64,000 nt of DNA from Effrenium voratum (lineage: Eukaryota; Sar; Dinophyceae; Suessiales; Symbiodiniaceae). The number at the start of each line of letters is the position of its first letter. The stretch's first letter is position 1. This document shows, piece by piece, positions 23,496 through 33,352 of the stretch. The notes beneath the pieces were generated by a model. The model did not search any database and was not told the DNA's origin. It worked only from the letters and a program-made list of their open reading frames with translations. A program made the translations under genes and the position numbers. The stretch lies in NCBI GenBank assembly GCA_963377175.1, contig CAUJNA010000535.1, positions 962,501 to 1,026,500 on the forward strand, written 5' to 3'.

Positions 23496-23620
23496 TAGTC
23501 TTACATGGTAGGTTGTCTGCTTCCTGTCTTGAGCCTGCAGTCGTTGCAACGGGTCATTTTCAAACTGAGGTTACGAACGTGTTAAGCATCAGCTTTAGAG
23601 CCAAACAAAAGCAACCCAAG

Positions 23621-23730
23621 GTCCGCTGATCCTGCTCAAAGGCTTTCATCCGCAATGCCTGGAAGTTTGTTCCATGCATGTAGTCAATTTAGGGTTGGGC
23701 TACGACGCAAATGGCGCTGGGTTGAGGCTT
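23621..23730 (+). CDS. KGFHPQCL exon
   Basis: After CAACCCAAG the frame encodes PLILLKGFHPQCLEVCSMH and VVNLGLGYDANGAGLRLA. The GFHP...MHxxNLGL pattern is characteristic of this family. Confidence 0.65.
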
Positions 23731-23839
23731 GCCAAAACCACTAGCAAAGATTTATACGCTGCTCGTGTTGCTTATTTATGTCATTGCGCATGCGTGCGCG
23801 GGCGTGCTTTGATATTGGGAGCTTTGCAAGGGCTGCGCT

Positions 23840-23970
23840 GTTGCGGATGGATTATTTTGGGCGCGAGGAGGACGTGCAGAAACAACTCAACCTGGCATAT
23901 GCCCATTTCAAAAGCTGGCTACGATCTGAGAAGATATCGTGCTCGCAACCGCCCTTCCGGGCATACATGG
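23840..23970 (+). CDS. Exon, AYxHFKSW...KISCSQPPF
   Basis: The frame encodes DYFGREEDVQKQLNLAYAHF, KSWLRSEKISCSQPPFRAYM. The xxSFxxWxxxxKIxxSQxxF pattern follows the GFHP exon in the family. The 5' boundary is uncertain; a Met-rich lead may be intron. Confidence 0.6.
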
Positions 23971-24161
23971 TGCCTCAGTTCAAAAGCTAGCAACTACAAT
24001 TTATTTGTATGCCACCATGCTGTGGGCTTCACATGATTCCAATCAGTTCACCTAAGAGGCTATTTGCCAACAAGTTGGCAATTATGCTACGTACACAGTT
24101 GGTAAACAACATGGGTTGACAGTCGGTGTATGTTGGTCCTCCAACTCCATTTGCATCCTGA

Positions 24162-24310
24162 ACCAAGTTGTACAAACGAGATGGCAGCACACTGCTTACT
24201 GCAAAGGCTTTTAACGGCCGTGTCCTGACACAGTGGTTGGCAACATGCCTGTCCGATGCTTCGCGCAACCCTGGTCCCAACGCTGAAGAGCAGCTACCGC
24301 TTCTCTCATC
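24162..24310 (+). CDS. LTAKAFNGRV exon
   Basis: After AACCAAG the frame encodes LYKRDGSTLLTAKAFNGRVL, TQWLATCLSDASRNPG and EEQLPLLSSCV. LTAKA(F/Y)NGRV is a strongly conserved family motif. Confidence 0.65.
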
Positions 24311-24454
24311 GTGCGTGCCGCTGGGATTCATTTTAGCGCGCGCAGGGCGGGGAGGTTGTGTGGTAAATTTGTATGATGATGACATTTTTTAGTCGGTTGC
24401 GAGGTGCAGTGTGGCAGGGATGCAGTTCGTGCTATTGTTTACAGCGCAAAGCGT

Positions 24455-24610
24455 CCTGGCGCAGGTCATCTTTGGCGCGGTTCTACGGCCTGCAAGAACG
24501 TGGAGGGCGGTTTTTGGGGCAAGCTGAGCGTGAGGAAATGCGGACTGTAGGCATGCGCTTTGTCAAGCGATATTTGGCGCTGGCAAAGTACGCAATCAGG
24601 CCGAACAAGC
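24455..24610 (+). CDS. Exon, ERGGRFLGQAEREEMRTVG
   Basis: The frame encodes RFYGLQERGGRFLGQAERE, EMRTVGMRFVKRYLALAKYA. This matches the family segment ERxxRxLxxAExxxxxxxGxxFxxxYxxLA. The 5' boundary is uncertain. Confidence 0.6.
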
Positions 24611-24799
24611 CACAATTATCAAAGCTACACTGCTAGTTTCGCTCTTAGCTGGTTGGTGTTTCCTGGGCGCACCCGCGCAGGAAGAAGATGGACGAATTTA
24701 GGATCAGACCTAAAATTCATGCGCCTCTTTTGCATTTAACGCGTTGGCCCTTCAATCATTTCATGCTAGAGCGCTGCAGGATCCAACATATTGCAGTTC

Positions 24800-24960
24800 A
24801 CACCGCGAACTGAACCTAAGATGATGCTTCATCTCATATCAGATGCCTACAAGTACGGCAAGAATGCGCGCTTTGGGCATTGTTTCCTCGAGGAAGATGG
24901 AATGCAGTGGCTAAAACGTGGCTGGTGTGCAACAATTGTTTACGCATGTGTGGCTTTGCT
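24800..24960 (+). CDS. Last recognised exon, PKMMLHLI...NARFGHCFLEED
   Basis: The frame encodes TEPKMMLHLISDAYKYG and NARFGHCFLEEDGMQWLKR. This is the family's terminal block: PK(F/L)H...NPRxxHCFxDED...KR. A frame continues to TAA at 25031-25033, but after about 24910 it no longer resembles the family, so a last small exon may exist downstream. Confidence 0.6.
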
Positions 24961-25039
24961 TTATGTACGCGAAATGCCCAAAATCGGGAAAATGTTTTTG
25001 CAGAGACTGTGTGTTAGGCTTTGGCTTTCCTAAGGTGTG

Positions 25040-28000
25040 GCAGTCAGAGCACATCCGCAGCGCCGGGCTCACTTCATACTCAACATGACGCGGATCAGAG
25101 TTATGAAGTTCAAAATCAATAAGTTACCTGTCTGCATTTTCTTACTTAGCGCGCTATGAGAGGAATCAATCAAAATGCCACATCAGAGGCGTGTATTTGT
25201 CAATATGTGCTTGCCCTTGCTGGGTAACCTGAGGCTCAACCGCGGAGCCAAGAGACGAGCTATGAAGCACATGCGAACCGGACACTGACAAAGCACCCGA
25301 AATTGGGCCGCTGCAAAAAAATGCACTTGAGGGAGCGCGTTTGAGGTTGGTCGGGCTATCTGGAATAGACCATTTTGACCCCCCCCAAGCCTTGCTACTT
25401 TACTGGGCCTTTGCTGAATCTAGGCCTCGGGGGCAGGGGCCTTCCTAAGTAAGGCCTTTTGACTGCCAGGGGGAGTGTAAATAAACTGCCGTGGTCAAAG
25501 CTCCTTGTGCTTTCTTGGCTGGGAAGTCCAAGCAACTCTCGGCAAGGGACTCATCCCTCTGGTCTTTAGGTGCTTAGGCTATCTGGGCAAACAAGGGCAC
25601 TTCAGGACTCCAAGCGGTGCTTCTGGTTTGGTTGCCTGACAAAACTATCTGACAGACAATTATCCATGCCGACACGCGCCCAAAATAGAAGGTTGGGTGC
25701 CCATTCTGAACGCTGACATGAAACTCCATGCTACAACTGAAGGTGAAGCTGCGCCAACACATGTTGCATGGGGTTGCAGCTCCCAAGGCCCTGCTTTACC
25801 AGCAAACAAAACCGTCAACCGTCGATTTTCTGGGAGAAAGTGAACACTTGGGGGCAACCCAACCCGGGTGTGTCTTGTTCAGCTCCAAATGGGAAGGCAA
25901 CTTTTTCTTGGGAGGGGGTTTAGGGGTGGGGACGCCAACGCAAAACCGACCCGGCTCTTCGAATCCGGTCCTCGCATGCTGACACCAGCTCCGAGAAGCG
26001 GCCTTGGGCAAGCTGTAGCACCTAAGTCACACGCAAGCGGTGTCCCACACAAAGAAAGGTTGCCTCGAAAATCCTCGGGGCAATTGGGGTGGGTGCATTT
26101 CAGGAAGTCAACAAGGAAGGTCAAAAGATCACAAGTTGAATGGCAGAGCCGGGGGGAAAGCATCAACGAGGTGAATTGGCACAGAATTAAGCCTGTTACA
26201 CTTTGACGCGTTCCGACAATGGGTGCTTCACAAAGCTTGTCACGCCTGTGCGGCTGAATTGCGGAAGGGTCTCCAATCTTCTGAAGAGGTGTTTTTCTGG
26301 AAAATGCCAGGGCTGTTTCTTGCCAGCGCTTTCTGATCGCCCCAGGCTGGGGATGGTAACCTGTTGGGAGTTCTGGTTGGCCGCATCCCCAGCCTCGCGG
26401 GGACCTAAGGGCTGCCCATTGGATCGGATTCGGTGGCAGTTCTTTGAGATCTGAGGTGAGGGCGGGTCGTGGGTTGATTTGGGGGTCATCTCAGCTCGGC
26501 AAAGGGCTGATATCCAAACTGCTGTTGGGCAGAGTGCGGGCTGACCTTGGGGGGGAGTTGCTGCTTAAGACCCAGCACAAATCAGCGCCGAGCCAACCCA
26601 AACCCGTCCAAGACCCGCCCTCATTAACATCAGCCACGAACTCATCGCAAACCAACCCGAGAACCTCTCAACTTGAACAACCTCTTTGCGGCGTCCGTAA
26701 AGGCAGAATCGGGCTCGCCCTCTCTCCCTCTCTCCCTGTCCTGGCCTCTGCATGCGCCGCGTCTGCCTGCCCAGGTCGAACTGGATGCGGGCGGAATCGC
26801 AGTGCTTGCTAGCGGGGGGCGAAATCCTGTCCCAACGACGTGCAGTGGGGAAAAGACGGGGCTTGCTTGAATACCCTAAGCCTCGCCTGACTTGCTCCTA
26901 AGCGTGACCGCTTCCTTCGTCAAATCCTGCTACACCTTTGGCGCACATTGCTCTGTGCCAGCCTTGGTCCAAGACCCATCTTAGATTACGTCTCGTGCCA
27001 TTCCCCCAGGGTGAAATCCCCAGGTGAACAGCCAAACTAGCATCCAGGGCAATGATTGGAAGTTTCAAGGATCCACATTCCACTTACCAGAGACTTGTTT
27101 TCGTCTTCAATTCAGGTGTCGTTGGTGGCTCACCCACTTGAACCCGGAAGCCTGGCGGATTCAAATTGTGTCGTGTCCGCAAACAAAGTGATCCTCGCCT
27201 AAAATGGTGTGGCGCATTCAATTTCAACTCAACCTCAGTTTGCTAAAATCCTGTATGTTGTCTAAAGCGATGCCATGCTTCACCCCACCCTGCCAAGCCA
27301 AAGCCGGAAGAAAACAGCGCGCCTCACCCATGGAAAAGGCACAATCGCCGTGTCCAGGCCTCGGACTGAAGATACGGAAATCGAGGAGGCGACTCAACAT
27401 AAAGCACTTGGGCAACTTCACCAACCTTGTGCCTGTCTAGTAATTCGGTGGTTCGCTCTCTTGCTGGAATCCTTTGAACAACTGTCAATCACCTGGCAGG
27501 AGGAGCTTCCGTCGAGAAAGAGAGAGACAAAGGACAACTGTGCTGCTTTTCACGATCCAACATGTGACAGTTAGGGACACATTTGAACCACCTAGCCCAA
27601 ACCTGGTTCCCTTGAAAATCCCAAGGGTTCTATGAATATCTCCTCAACTGATGGGATCTCCTGGCAAGCTTGCTCGAAATACCGCGTTGGCTCTTGCACA
27701 GGGACAAACACAGCATGCATCCTCTGCTGGTGGGGCCATGAGAGTGTGGGTATGGGAGTGACACCCTGAGAATCACCCTTCAAATGGTGAGAGAGCGGTG
27801 TTCCCCCTCCAGTAGTTCTGAGAAGACTCTCTGAGAAGACTCCCCAAAAAGGAGTTATCCATCGATCCAGCTTGGGTGGTTGCCCTGAACAGGCGCCAAA
27901 GTTCAACCCAGCGGCCGCAGCCCAGCAGCGAGCGCGACTCCTTGAGCCAATCCGGTTCGGCGCCTCTGGAAGGGCGGCGGGGCCCAAAATTGCGGACCAC

Positions 28001-28378
28001 CACCTTTTTGGTGTGCAAAATACTTGCAAAATGGAATCGCGCACTTTAAAACCGTTTCCCTTGAGCCGCAGCAATCATTGTCTCCGCGTGACATGAAAAT
28101 TGTGTGTGTGTGTGTGTGTGCGGCCAATTCCTCTGCCAGTCAGAGTGCATGGTGAATCTGCTTTCTACCATCCGGTTTAGTGAACAGAAAAATCTAAGAC
28201 TTTGCCAACCTCTTGCCAAAACACGCATTGCTTGATTCTTGGGTGCATGGATTTTGCACTACCCAGCCGCCTGGCAGGGGAGAAGGAAGGTTTAAGAGCG
28301 GCGATCAAAATGCAAAGAGTCTGCGCCGTGCTTGCTTCGACTTCATTTTTAGCTCCATCAAGAACTCTGGCCAATTGC
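25040..28378. other. Convergent intergenic region
   Basis: This lies between the plus-strand gene end and the minus-strand membrane-protein gene end. No recognised gene. One plus-strand stretch at 26199-26338 looks exon-like. A (TG)n run lies at 28093-28120. Other frames look random on both strands. Confidence 0.6.
26199..26338 (+). CDS. Possible orphan exon
   Basis: The plus strand encodes LLHFDAFRQWVLHKACHACA then AELRKGLQSSEEVFFWKMPG to a TGA. It looks protein-like, with a possible CACAG acceptor just upstream, but no neighbouring exon or family was recognised. Confidence 0.25.
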
Positions 28379-29665
28379 TCAGGTTTCTGTATAGTCCAAG
28401 ACGCGCAAAGCGATATCCGCATGCACATCGTGAAAATCAAGCGTGCTTGAGATGCCTCGCACCACGCCGGCTTCTGTCGGAATGTGGTCCATCTGCACCA
28501 TCTGATTGAGATTTTCCTCGCTTTGCTCCAGCTTGTGTGCGAGCTTGGTGAACCTGCGGTTGACCGCGTTTTGGCACTTCACAAGGGCTTCCGCAAGGCG
28601 CTGCTTGAGGGCATAGTTGATGCTCTCGTAGCTACCCATCTCCTGCAGCACATACTCGTCGATCATGCGCTTGTCCTCCTCAACGGTCGCTCTAGCATCC
28701 TGCAGCCTGATCTTTGCAGTAGCTTCAGCGATCTGCATGACCACTTCCACCGTTGCGTCCCCAAAGTTCAGCACACCCGCGGGTGTCGCGAAGAAGGCAC
28801 CCTCGAATCCACTTTTTGATTTCTCCAGTTTGATGGTCTCGAGCAGCTCAAACAAACACCAGGACCTTGTCAGCATCCGCACATCCTTGTCCAGCATCAT
28901 GACAGTCCCCTTGCATTGCCCATGTTCCAAGGCCATGTAGAAGGAGGAGTTCTTATAGTCTTGATCCTCGCCCAACTCCTCCTGCACCTTGAACTGGTTG
29001 TTGCTGAAAGTACAAATCCAATACGAGATCGTCGTCCAAGATCTCTCTTTGTCATTGTCACTAATGCGCACCGCATGATGATGCAAAGACTCGCAAAAGT
29101 CATGAAAGGGTGTGCCCCAAAAGTGGCTGACGAAGAAATCGGCTTCCTGCGGGCCAACACGCTCTGCAAAGGAAACCTGGAACTTCTTGCAAATTGGCAC
29201 GACGAGATGGGAGCAAACGTAGTACATGCTCCTTCTCAGCCCAAGGAAGGAAGAGAAATGTTTGCAGAGCCTCACCACCATCTGCGCCTGGATTGCTCGC
29301 TTCGGTCCGCGCTCGCAGGTCTTGGGGTGGGGTTTCAATGTCGCTGAGAACTGCTGCAGCCTGAGCTTGAGTGGCGAGGGCCGGCGCCACTTGATCACGC
29401 CAAAGTACGCGCGTAGGGTGAGAGCCATCAGCATCGGGATACTTAGCGCCAGCGCCAACTCCGTCTCGTTGTAAATCTCCTGCCATACAAAGAAGGCCGC
29501 AGTGCTCTGAACAACCATAAGCACAAGCAGAAGGATCGGCACTCGCACCACCGCAATGTGGGTGCTGTGGGAGAACCAGAGTGTCTCCCATATGCTAAGG
29601 TAAAAATAGCCTGAGGAGCTTGCCGCAGCCTGTACCAGGGTTGCGCCGCCATAGATCTTGAGGAG
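28379..29665 (-). CDS. Exon 3: transmembrane segments and SHFWG/TIR-like domain
   Basis: The last exon starts after TTTAAG (or nine bases further in) and runs to a stop at 28379. It encodes LLKIYGGATLVQAAASSSGY, a hydrophobic segment (VRVPILLLVLMVVQSTAAFF), a second one (LALALSIPMLMALTL), then a soluble domain with FFVSHFWGTPFHDFCE, WICTFSNNQ, GTVMMLDKDVRMLTRSWCLF and a long coiled helix. The SHxWG...WCxFE signature is common in dinoflagellate proteins. It resembles TIR-type folds (S-H and WC-x-E motifs), which is inference. No glutamate typical of NAD-cleaving TIRs could be assigned with confidence. This is a clean 428-codon exon without frame breaks, so the gene looks alive. Confidence 0.75.
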   Translation of the reverse strand, partial: LLKIYGGATLVQAAASSSGYFYLSIWETLWFSHSTHIAVVRVPILLLVLMVVQSTAAFFVWQEIYNETELALALSIPMLMALTLRAYFGVIKWRRPSPLKLRLQQFSATLKPHPKTCERGPKRAIQAQMVVRLCKHFSSFLGLRRSMYYVCSHLVVPICKKFQVSFAERVGPQEADFFVSHFWGTPFHDFCESLHHHAVRISDNDKERSWTTISYWICTFSNNQFKVQEELGEDQDYKNSSFYMALEHGQCKGTVMMLDKDVRMLTRSWCLFELLETIKLEKSKSGFEGAFFATPAGVLNFGDATVEVVMQIAEATAKIRLQDARATVEEDKRMIDEYVLQEMGSYESINYALKQRLAEALVKCQNAVNRRFTKLAHKLEQSEENLNQMVQMDHIPTEAGVVRGISSTLDFHDVHADIALRVLDYTET

Positions 29666-30065
29666 CTTAAATCAACATGAGATTTCAACTGGTTTGAACG
29701 CCAAGCGCGCAATGACGGTGCATGTTTCAAAATGTTGGAACGCCATACTTGCTTCCTTGCACCGGGTAGAAAGCTTTCAACTTGCTTGCGTCGCGACATG
29801 TTTACAAAACCATGTTCAAACATTTATTGAACCATCATGTCGAATCTCAGTGGACCTGACACGCAGCCGGGCGAGCCATGGTTCTGCCATGGCCCAAGCT
29901 GGGTCTCCAAGGCAAGTTTAAGCAGTGTGCAAACAAAGTCTGCCTGCATCAGACACGAGTTGAAACACTGCTTGAAGAGGCTACAACCAGCGGAGGGCTG
30001 CAAACACGTATGGCTGCTTAATATGTTGGAGCCTTCAAATGAACAGTTGAAACGTGATTGACCCG
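29666..30065 (-). other. Intron 2 of the Calx-beta/SHFWG gene
   Basis: About 390 bases without coding appearance. Both flanks are phase 0. The donor is either GC (AAG|GCGACG) or GT (ACG|GTCGGG), and the acceptor is TTTAAG or CTCAAG. A GC donor would be typical of dinoflagellates. Confidence 0.6.
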
Positions 30066-30967
30066 ACCGTCGCCTTTGTGTCTTCCATGAAGACCTTCAA
30101 CCGAGTGTGGTCTATTGGTTCTGCGCGGACCTGCTTGCTATCAATGTCAGGGTGCAAGGTACCCTCAATGGTAATTGTAAAGCTGCTGCGATGGCGAAAA
30201 CGATGAGGCCCCAAGGTGGTCACCACTATGTGGTCGTCTGCCGGTGCTTTGTCCAAGTCCTCAATGCGCACGTTGCGGCCCGTCAGCGTGAAATACGGGA
30301 GGTATGAGTTTGGCTTCAGCTCGAAGTAGTTCCGCTTGAGTTCCAACTGGCCGAAGCTGATGAAGCAAAATAGCATGAAGCAAGTCACAAACACTATGTA
30401 GCTGGTTGCCCGGCCACTGTGTACCAAGCAGCTTGTCTGCATCTCATTAGGGTAATCCCATGGGAAGAAACAGGTCTCACAACCATCCTCCCTTGCAACG
30501 AAGCCGGCCTTGCAATGAAAGTCAATGATGCCGATGTATGTCCACACTGCATCTCCAGCAAGTCCACCAAAGCAATTGTCACTGCCACACCAGCAGATTT
30601 GCCAACGGCCTGGCAGCAGCTTGCCGTGGAAGCTCCGGAAGGTAATGCCATCCGTGGTGCGTGCCCACGGATCCTCGGCAAAGAACGGATCATCGCAATC
30701 CCACCGGATTGTAACATGAGCACCCGCTTGCAGTCCTAGCCCATCGATGGACAGGAAGAATTCACTGGTATCTAGTTTGTGCACATCCTCGTAATAGTAA
30801 GGGCCAGCAACGTGCACCTCGTGCACCACCTCAGGGACGGGTTTTGAGAAGGAACACCTCAGCGAATGCCTTCCGTTTGCGAATGCAAAGAAACCATTCC
30901 CGAGTGGATGCTTTGTATGGTGCAATACCTTGACTACACCACATTCAGCCTTCTTGCATGGCATATG
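30066..30967 (-). CDS. Exon 2: Cys-rich ectodomain and transmembrane segment
   Basis: The exon starts after CAACCACAG in phase 0 with HMPCKKAECGVVKVLHHTKH. It contains a beta-rich region (FSKPVPEVVHEVHVAG), GRWQICWCGSDNCFGG, a Cys cluster (DFHCKAGFVAREDGCETCFF and a further Cys) that resembles the ephrin-receptor/TNFR-like Cys spacing, then a transmembrane helix (YIVFVTCFMLFCFISFG) and a cytosolic linker with HIVVTTLGPHRFRHRSS. The frame continues to 30035, but the coding part probably ends near 30066. WxxCWC repeats are frequent in dinoflagellate surface proteins (from memory). Confidence 0.7.
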
Positions 30968-31287
30968 CTGTGGTTGCTGGCTGCCACTCATTTGCTTTAA
31001 GCTCCCTAGGTGCCCCTTGGATAAAACCAACAAATTGGTTAACCACAAACAAAAACACCATACCACACGAAAGGGCAACCCAAGGAAGAAAGCAGTACCC
31101 GAGATCAAAGTGGTCTTGAGCCAAAATGTGACCCAAATGTCTCACATGCCACTATGCCCTACGACAACCGAGCCTGAAAGCGTGAACAATATCAACTCAC
31201 AATCTGCTAATTAGGAGGCCACGCTCTTCCAAAACTCATGTGTTGTCTTCAGGGTTTCCTTGTTGACAAGCCACTTTGTCCCTCACC
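30968..31287 (-). other. Intron 1 of the Calx-beta/SHFWG gene
   Basis: A 320-base intron with a canonical CAG|GTGAGGG donor and a CCACAG acceptor, both in phase 0, so exon 1 joins exon 2 in frame as ...CASPPQ/HMPCKK.... It contains the spliced-leader-like 14-mer described separately. The clean phases are the main reason for treating the three frames as one gene. Confidence 0.7.
31115..31128 (-). other. Spliced-leader-like fragment
   Basis: The minus strand reads CATTTTGGCTCAAG, identical to the last 14 bases of the known 22-base dinoflagellate spliced leader. It is followed by AC rather than the GT of an SL RNA gene, so it is not an SL gene. It lies inside intron 1, in the sense orientation of the host gene. 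Confidence 0.6.
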
Positions 31288-32381
31288 TGCGGTGGAGAGG
31301 CGCAGGCACACAGCAACCATAGTCCTGGAGTGTGGAGCTGATCCCGACCCAGCTTCACCTCGCCATCCTGTGGCTCTATTGGTGGTTGCTCCAAGCAGGT
31401 CCATGGACCACATGACCAGTAGCCAACAACCAGGCGGTGCCGTAGGTTCAACCCGGCCTGCAGCTGGATGTTGCAAGGCCTGCCAAAGGTGCAGTTGGTG
31501 GACCCACCACTATCGGTGGCCCGATCTCGGAGGAGTAGCGTCATGGACGTCCGGTCCAGTTGAGCACTGCCAGTTGCATTTGCCTGCAAACAAATCAGCT
31601 CCGGCGTCTCCCTGATGCCGTCGCGCCATAGCCTGATGCTACCCTCCTGAGGGTTCTGGGCTTCACCCAGCCGCAGCAGGCACCGCTCATCTCCTTCGCC
31701 AGGAGCCCAGCTCAACGGCTCTGCCGCTGGGGCGAAGTCAAAATCTTTGGAGACTTTGGCCTCCAAGTCGGCCAATGGGCAGGCGCCCGGTTGCATCTGC
31801 ACGGCCGCAAAGCCAGCGGTGCCGCTCCGCTTCGCGGAGACCAGGCACCCCTCAGCGCCCTCCAAGACATCCATGATCTCTTCGCCGAAGAACGTGGCGT
31901 TGGCGGCGTTGGAGTTTGACGTTCCGTGCTTCACAAAGTGAACAACACCACCGTCCGTGTCGTGGGAGATGTGCACTTCCAGAGTGGAGATGGCCGAAGC
32001 TGGACGTTGCAAGTTTGAATCCTCGAGGTGCAGGACAAGGATGCGAAGCCCTTCGCTTAAGTCATCGTCTACTAATCGCAGAAAAACAGCTTTGTAAGAA
32101 TTGTCACCATCTGACCAAGCCATCGTCGGTGTCTCCAGTTGAAAATCCTGCACGCTGGCATTGCCTGATGCCATGCTGGCGGTAACAGTGGCAGTCAATG
32201 CACCAGTACTGCCACCAGTGCGAAAAATTGGTATTGCAATCACACCCATAGTCTCGGAGACTGCAAGCACAGATTCTTTGAATTCTGCGTTGCCATTTGT
32301 AGCCATACATCCATACATATGCCAAAGCATGGCGAGCATTGCAAAGCGGATGGTTGCCATGGCGCCAAAATGCAAGTTCAC
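31288..32381 (-). CDS. Exon 1: signal peptide and Calx-beta domain
   Basis: Of several in-frame Met codons, the one at about 32360 (MATIRFAMLAMLWHMYGC) gives the best signal peptide; 32381 is the longest choice. Residues 25-120 form a Calx-beta repeat: KESVLAVSETMGVIAIPIFR, GGSTGALTATVTASMASGNA, then the YKAVFLRLVDDDLSEG core with its conserved DDxxxE. Calx-beta domains bind calcium and occur in adhesion and exchanger proteins. A second half with scattered Cys follows (FGRPCNIQLQAG, WSCGPWTCLEQPP). The exon ends at CCGCAG|GTGAGG. With exons 2 and 3 the product is about 1,085 residues, a secreted-face receptor with a cytoplasmic SHFWG domain. Confidence 0.75.
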
Positions 32382-33248
32382 CTCTGTGCTTTGTTTTGGG
32401 CATCTGGTACATACATATATGTGATCATATGTGTGTGTGTGTGTTTAGTTGGTGCTCGATTTAGCTGTCTCTTGCTTGTACCGCTGGAGGGCTCAGTTCT
32501 GAGGAATTTCGGCCAATCGCTATCGACGGGATCCGTCAAACCATGGTTCACCAACCGTTCAGCAAGTGCAGCTGCCACTCCCCCTCGCCATCTTATCTAT
32601 CTGCTGTGAATCGATCGCGATGCATTCCAGGCCCATTGTGGGTGTGCATGCCGCATGGCTTCACTAAGGTGGGGCAGGCAGGCAGCCAAGTGCTTCTGAG
32701 CAGGAACACTAGAATACTGCGCCGCCAACTTATGACAACTTGCCCCTCTTGGGTAACCTCAAAACTCCTGAACAGGTCTAATTGCGGTTTACGACTGTAC
32801 TGCTCAAGGGATTCGATCTGATGGCTTTCCGCCAAAGCGCTTAGCCAGCCGCCGGCAGTCTGGGCGTTGGCGGGCGAGCCCCGAAGATCCGCGCTTCTCA
32901 CGCCACGCAGAGCTCGCACTCGCCGTCGAGGTTCAAAGTGGCGCCTGTGATGCCAAAGAGCCGCTTGAAAGGAAGGCGGCCGGGGGAAGGGGGGAGAGGG
33001 GAGAGGGGAAATCGGACCAAACTATGAGACGAGCCCCTTGCCCCCAGAGCCCATGAGCTGCAAACCCATAGGCGAAGTCAAGAACACGGTCGCATGGATT
33101 TCTCGTTAATATGTTCTTCCGCTTTCGAGTGACAGGGTTTTTGAGGTCAATCCTTGCGGTTAGGCCAAAACAAATCGGGGTTGCTTGGGCAAGTCACCTG
33201 ACCGTCTTGGCGCCGCTAGAGACCCTGGCGACCCTAGCGACCCTGGCC
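32382..33248. other. Short intergenic region upstream of the Calx-beta gene
   Basis: No gene is seen. It includes a (TG)n run at 32430-32446 directly upstream of the minus-strand start and a GGGGAGAGG-rich patch at 32980-33010. It would contain the promoter and the splice-leader acceptor of the minus-strand gene, but I cannot point to a motif. Confidence 0.5.
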
Positions 33249-33352
33249 TCACGGCTTGACCCGAAGGCCCCCCAAAGGGTCTGGCGCTACCTTCGGCTTT
33301 GGCGCCGGCGCCGGCGCCTCGGCCGGAGCCGGGGCCGGGCACGGCGCTCCAC
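33249..33352 (-). CDS. Terminal exon, Ala/Pro-rich, VAPDPLGGLRVKP end
   Basis: After GGGGCCAG the frame encodes an APAPAEAPAPAPKPK run and VAPDPLGGLRVKP, then TGA at 33249. It is a plausible C-terminus of the LFD-repeat gene because the composition matches. The region is very GC-rich. Confidence 0.4.

Larger units (their letters stand above)
17600..24960 (+). other. Gene model: dinoflagellate-specific YDEW / KGFHP / NGRV family
   Basis: Exons lie in the same order as in a highly expanded dinoflagellate protein family I remember (function unknown). The order is a lysine-rich N-terminus, the YDEW domain, an acidic stretch, a second Lys/Glu block, coiled coils, a LLDPHLLVDHL-type domain, a KGFHPQCL..HVVNLGL exon, an AKAFNGRV exon, an EREEMRTVG exon, and a PKMMLHLI..RFGHCFLEED exon. 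Most exons begin after a clear AG and keep good frames. The C-terminal block is essentially complete. The N-terminal lysine-rich part changes frame several times. I can support the family assignment but no biochemical role; the high copy number makes a mobile-element origin worth testing. Confidence 0.65.

Noticed and set aside
27932..27942. Minus-strand TTGGCTCAAG resembling the spliced leader
   Set aside because: Only ten bases match, which is near chance expectation for a window this size.
28484..29474. Plus-strand frames opposite exon 3 of the Calx-beta gene
   Set aside because: Antisense shadows; the minus frame carries the recognisable domains.
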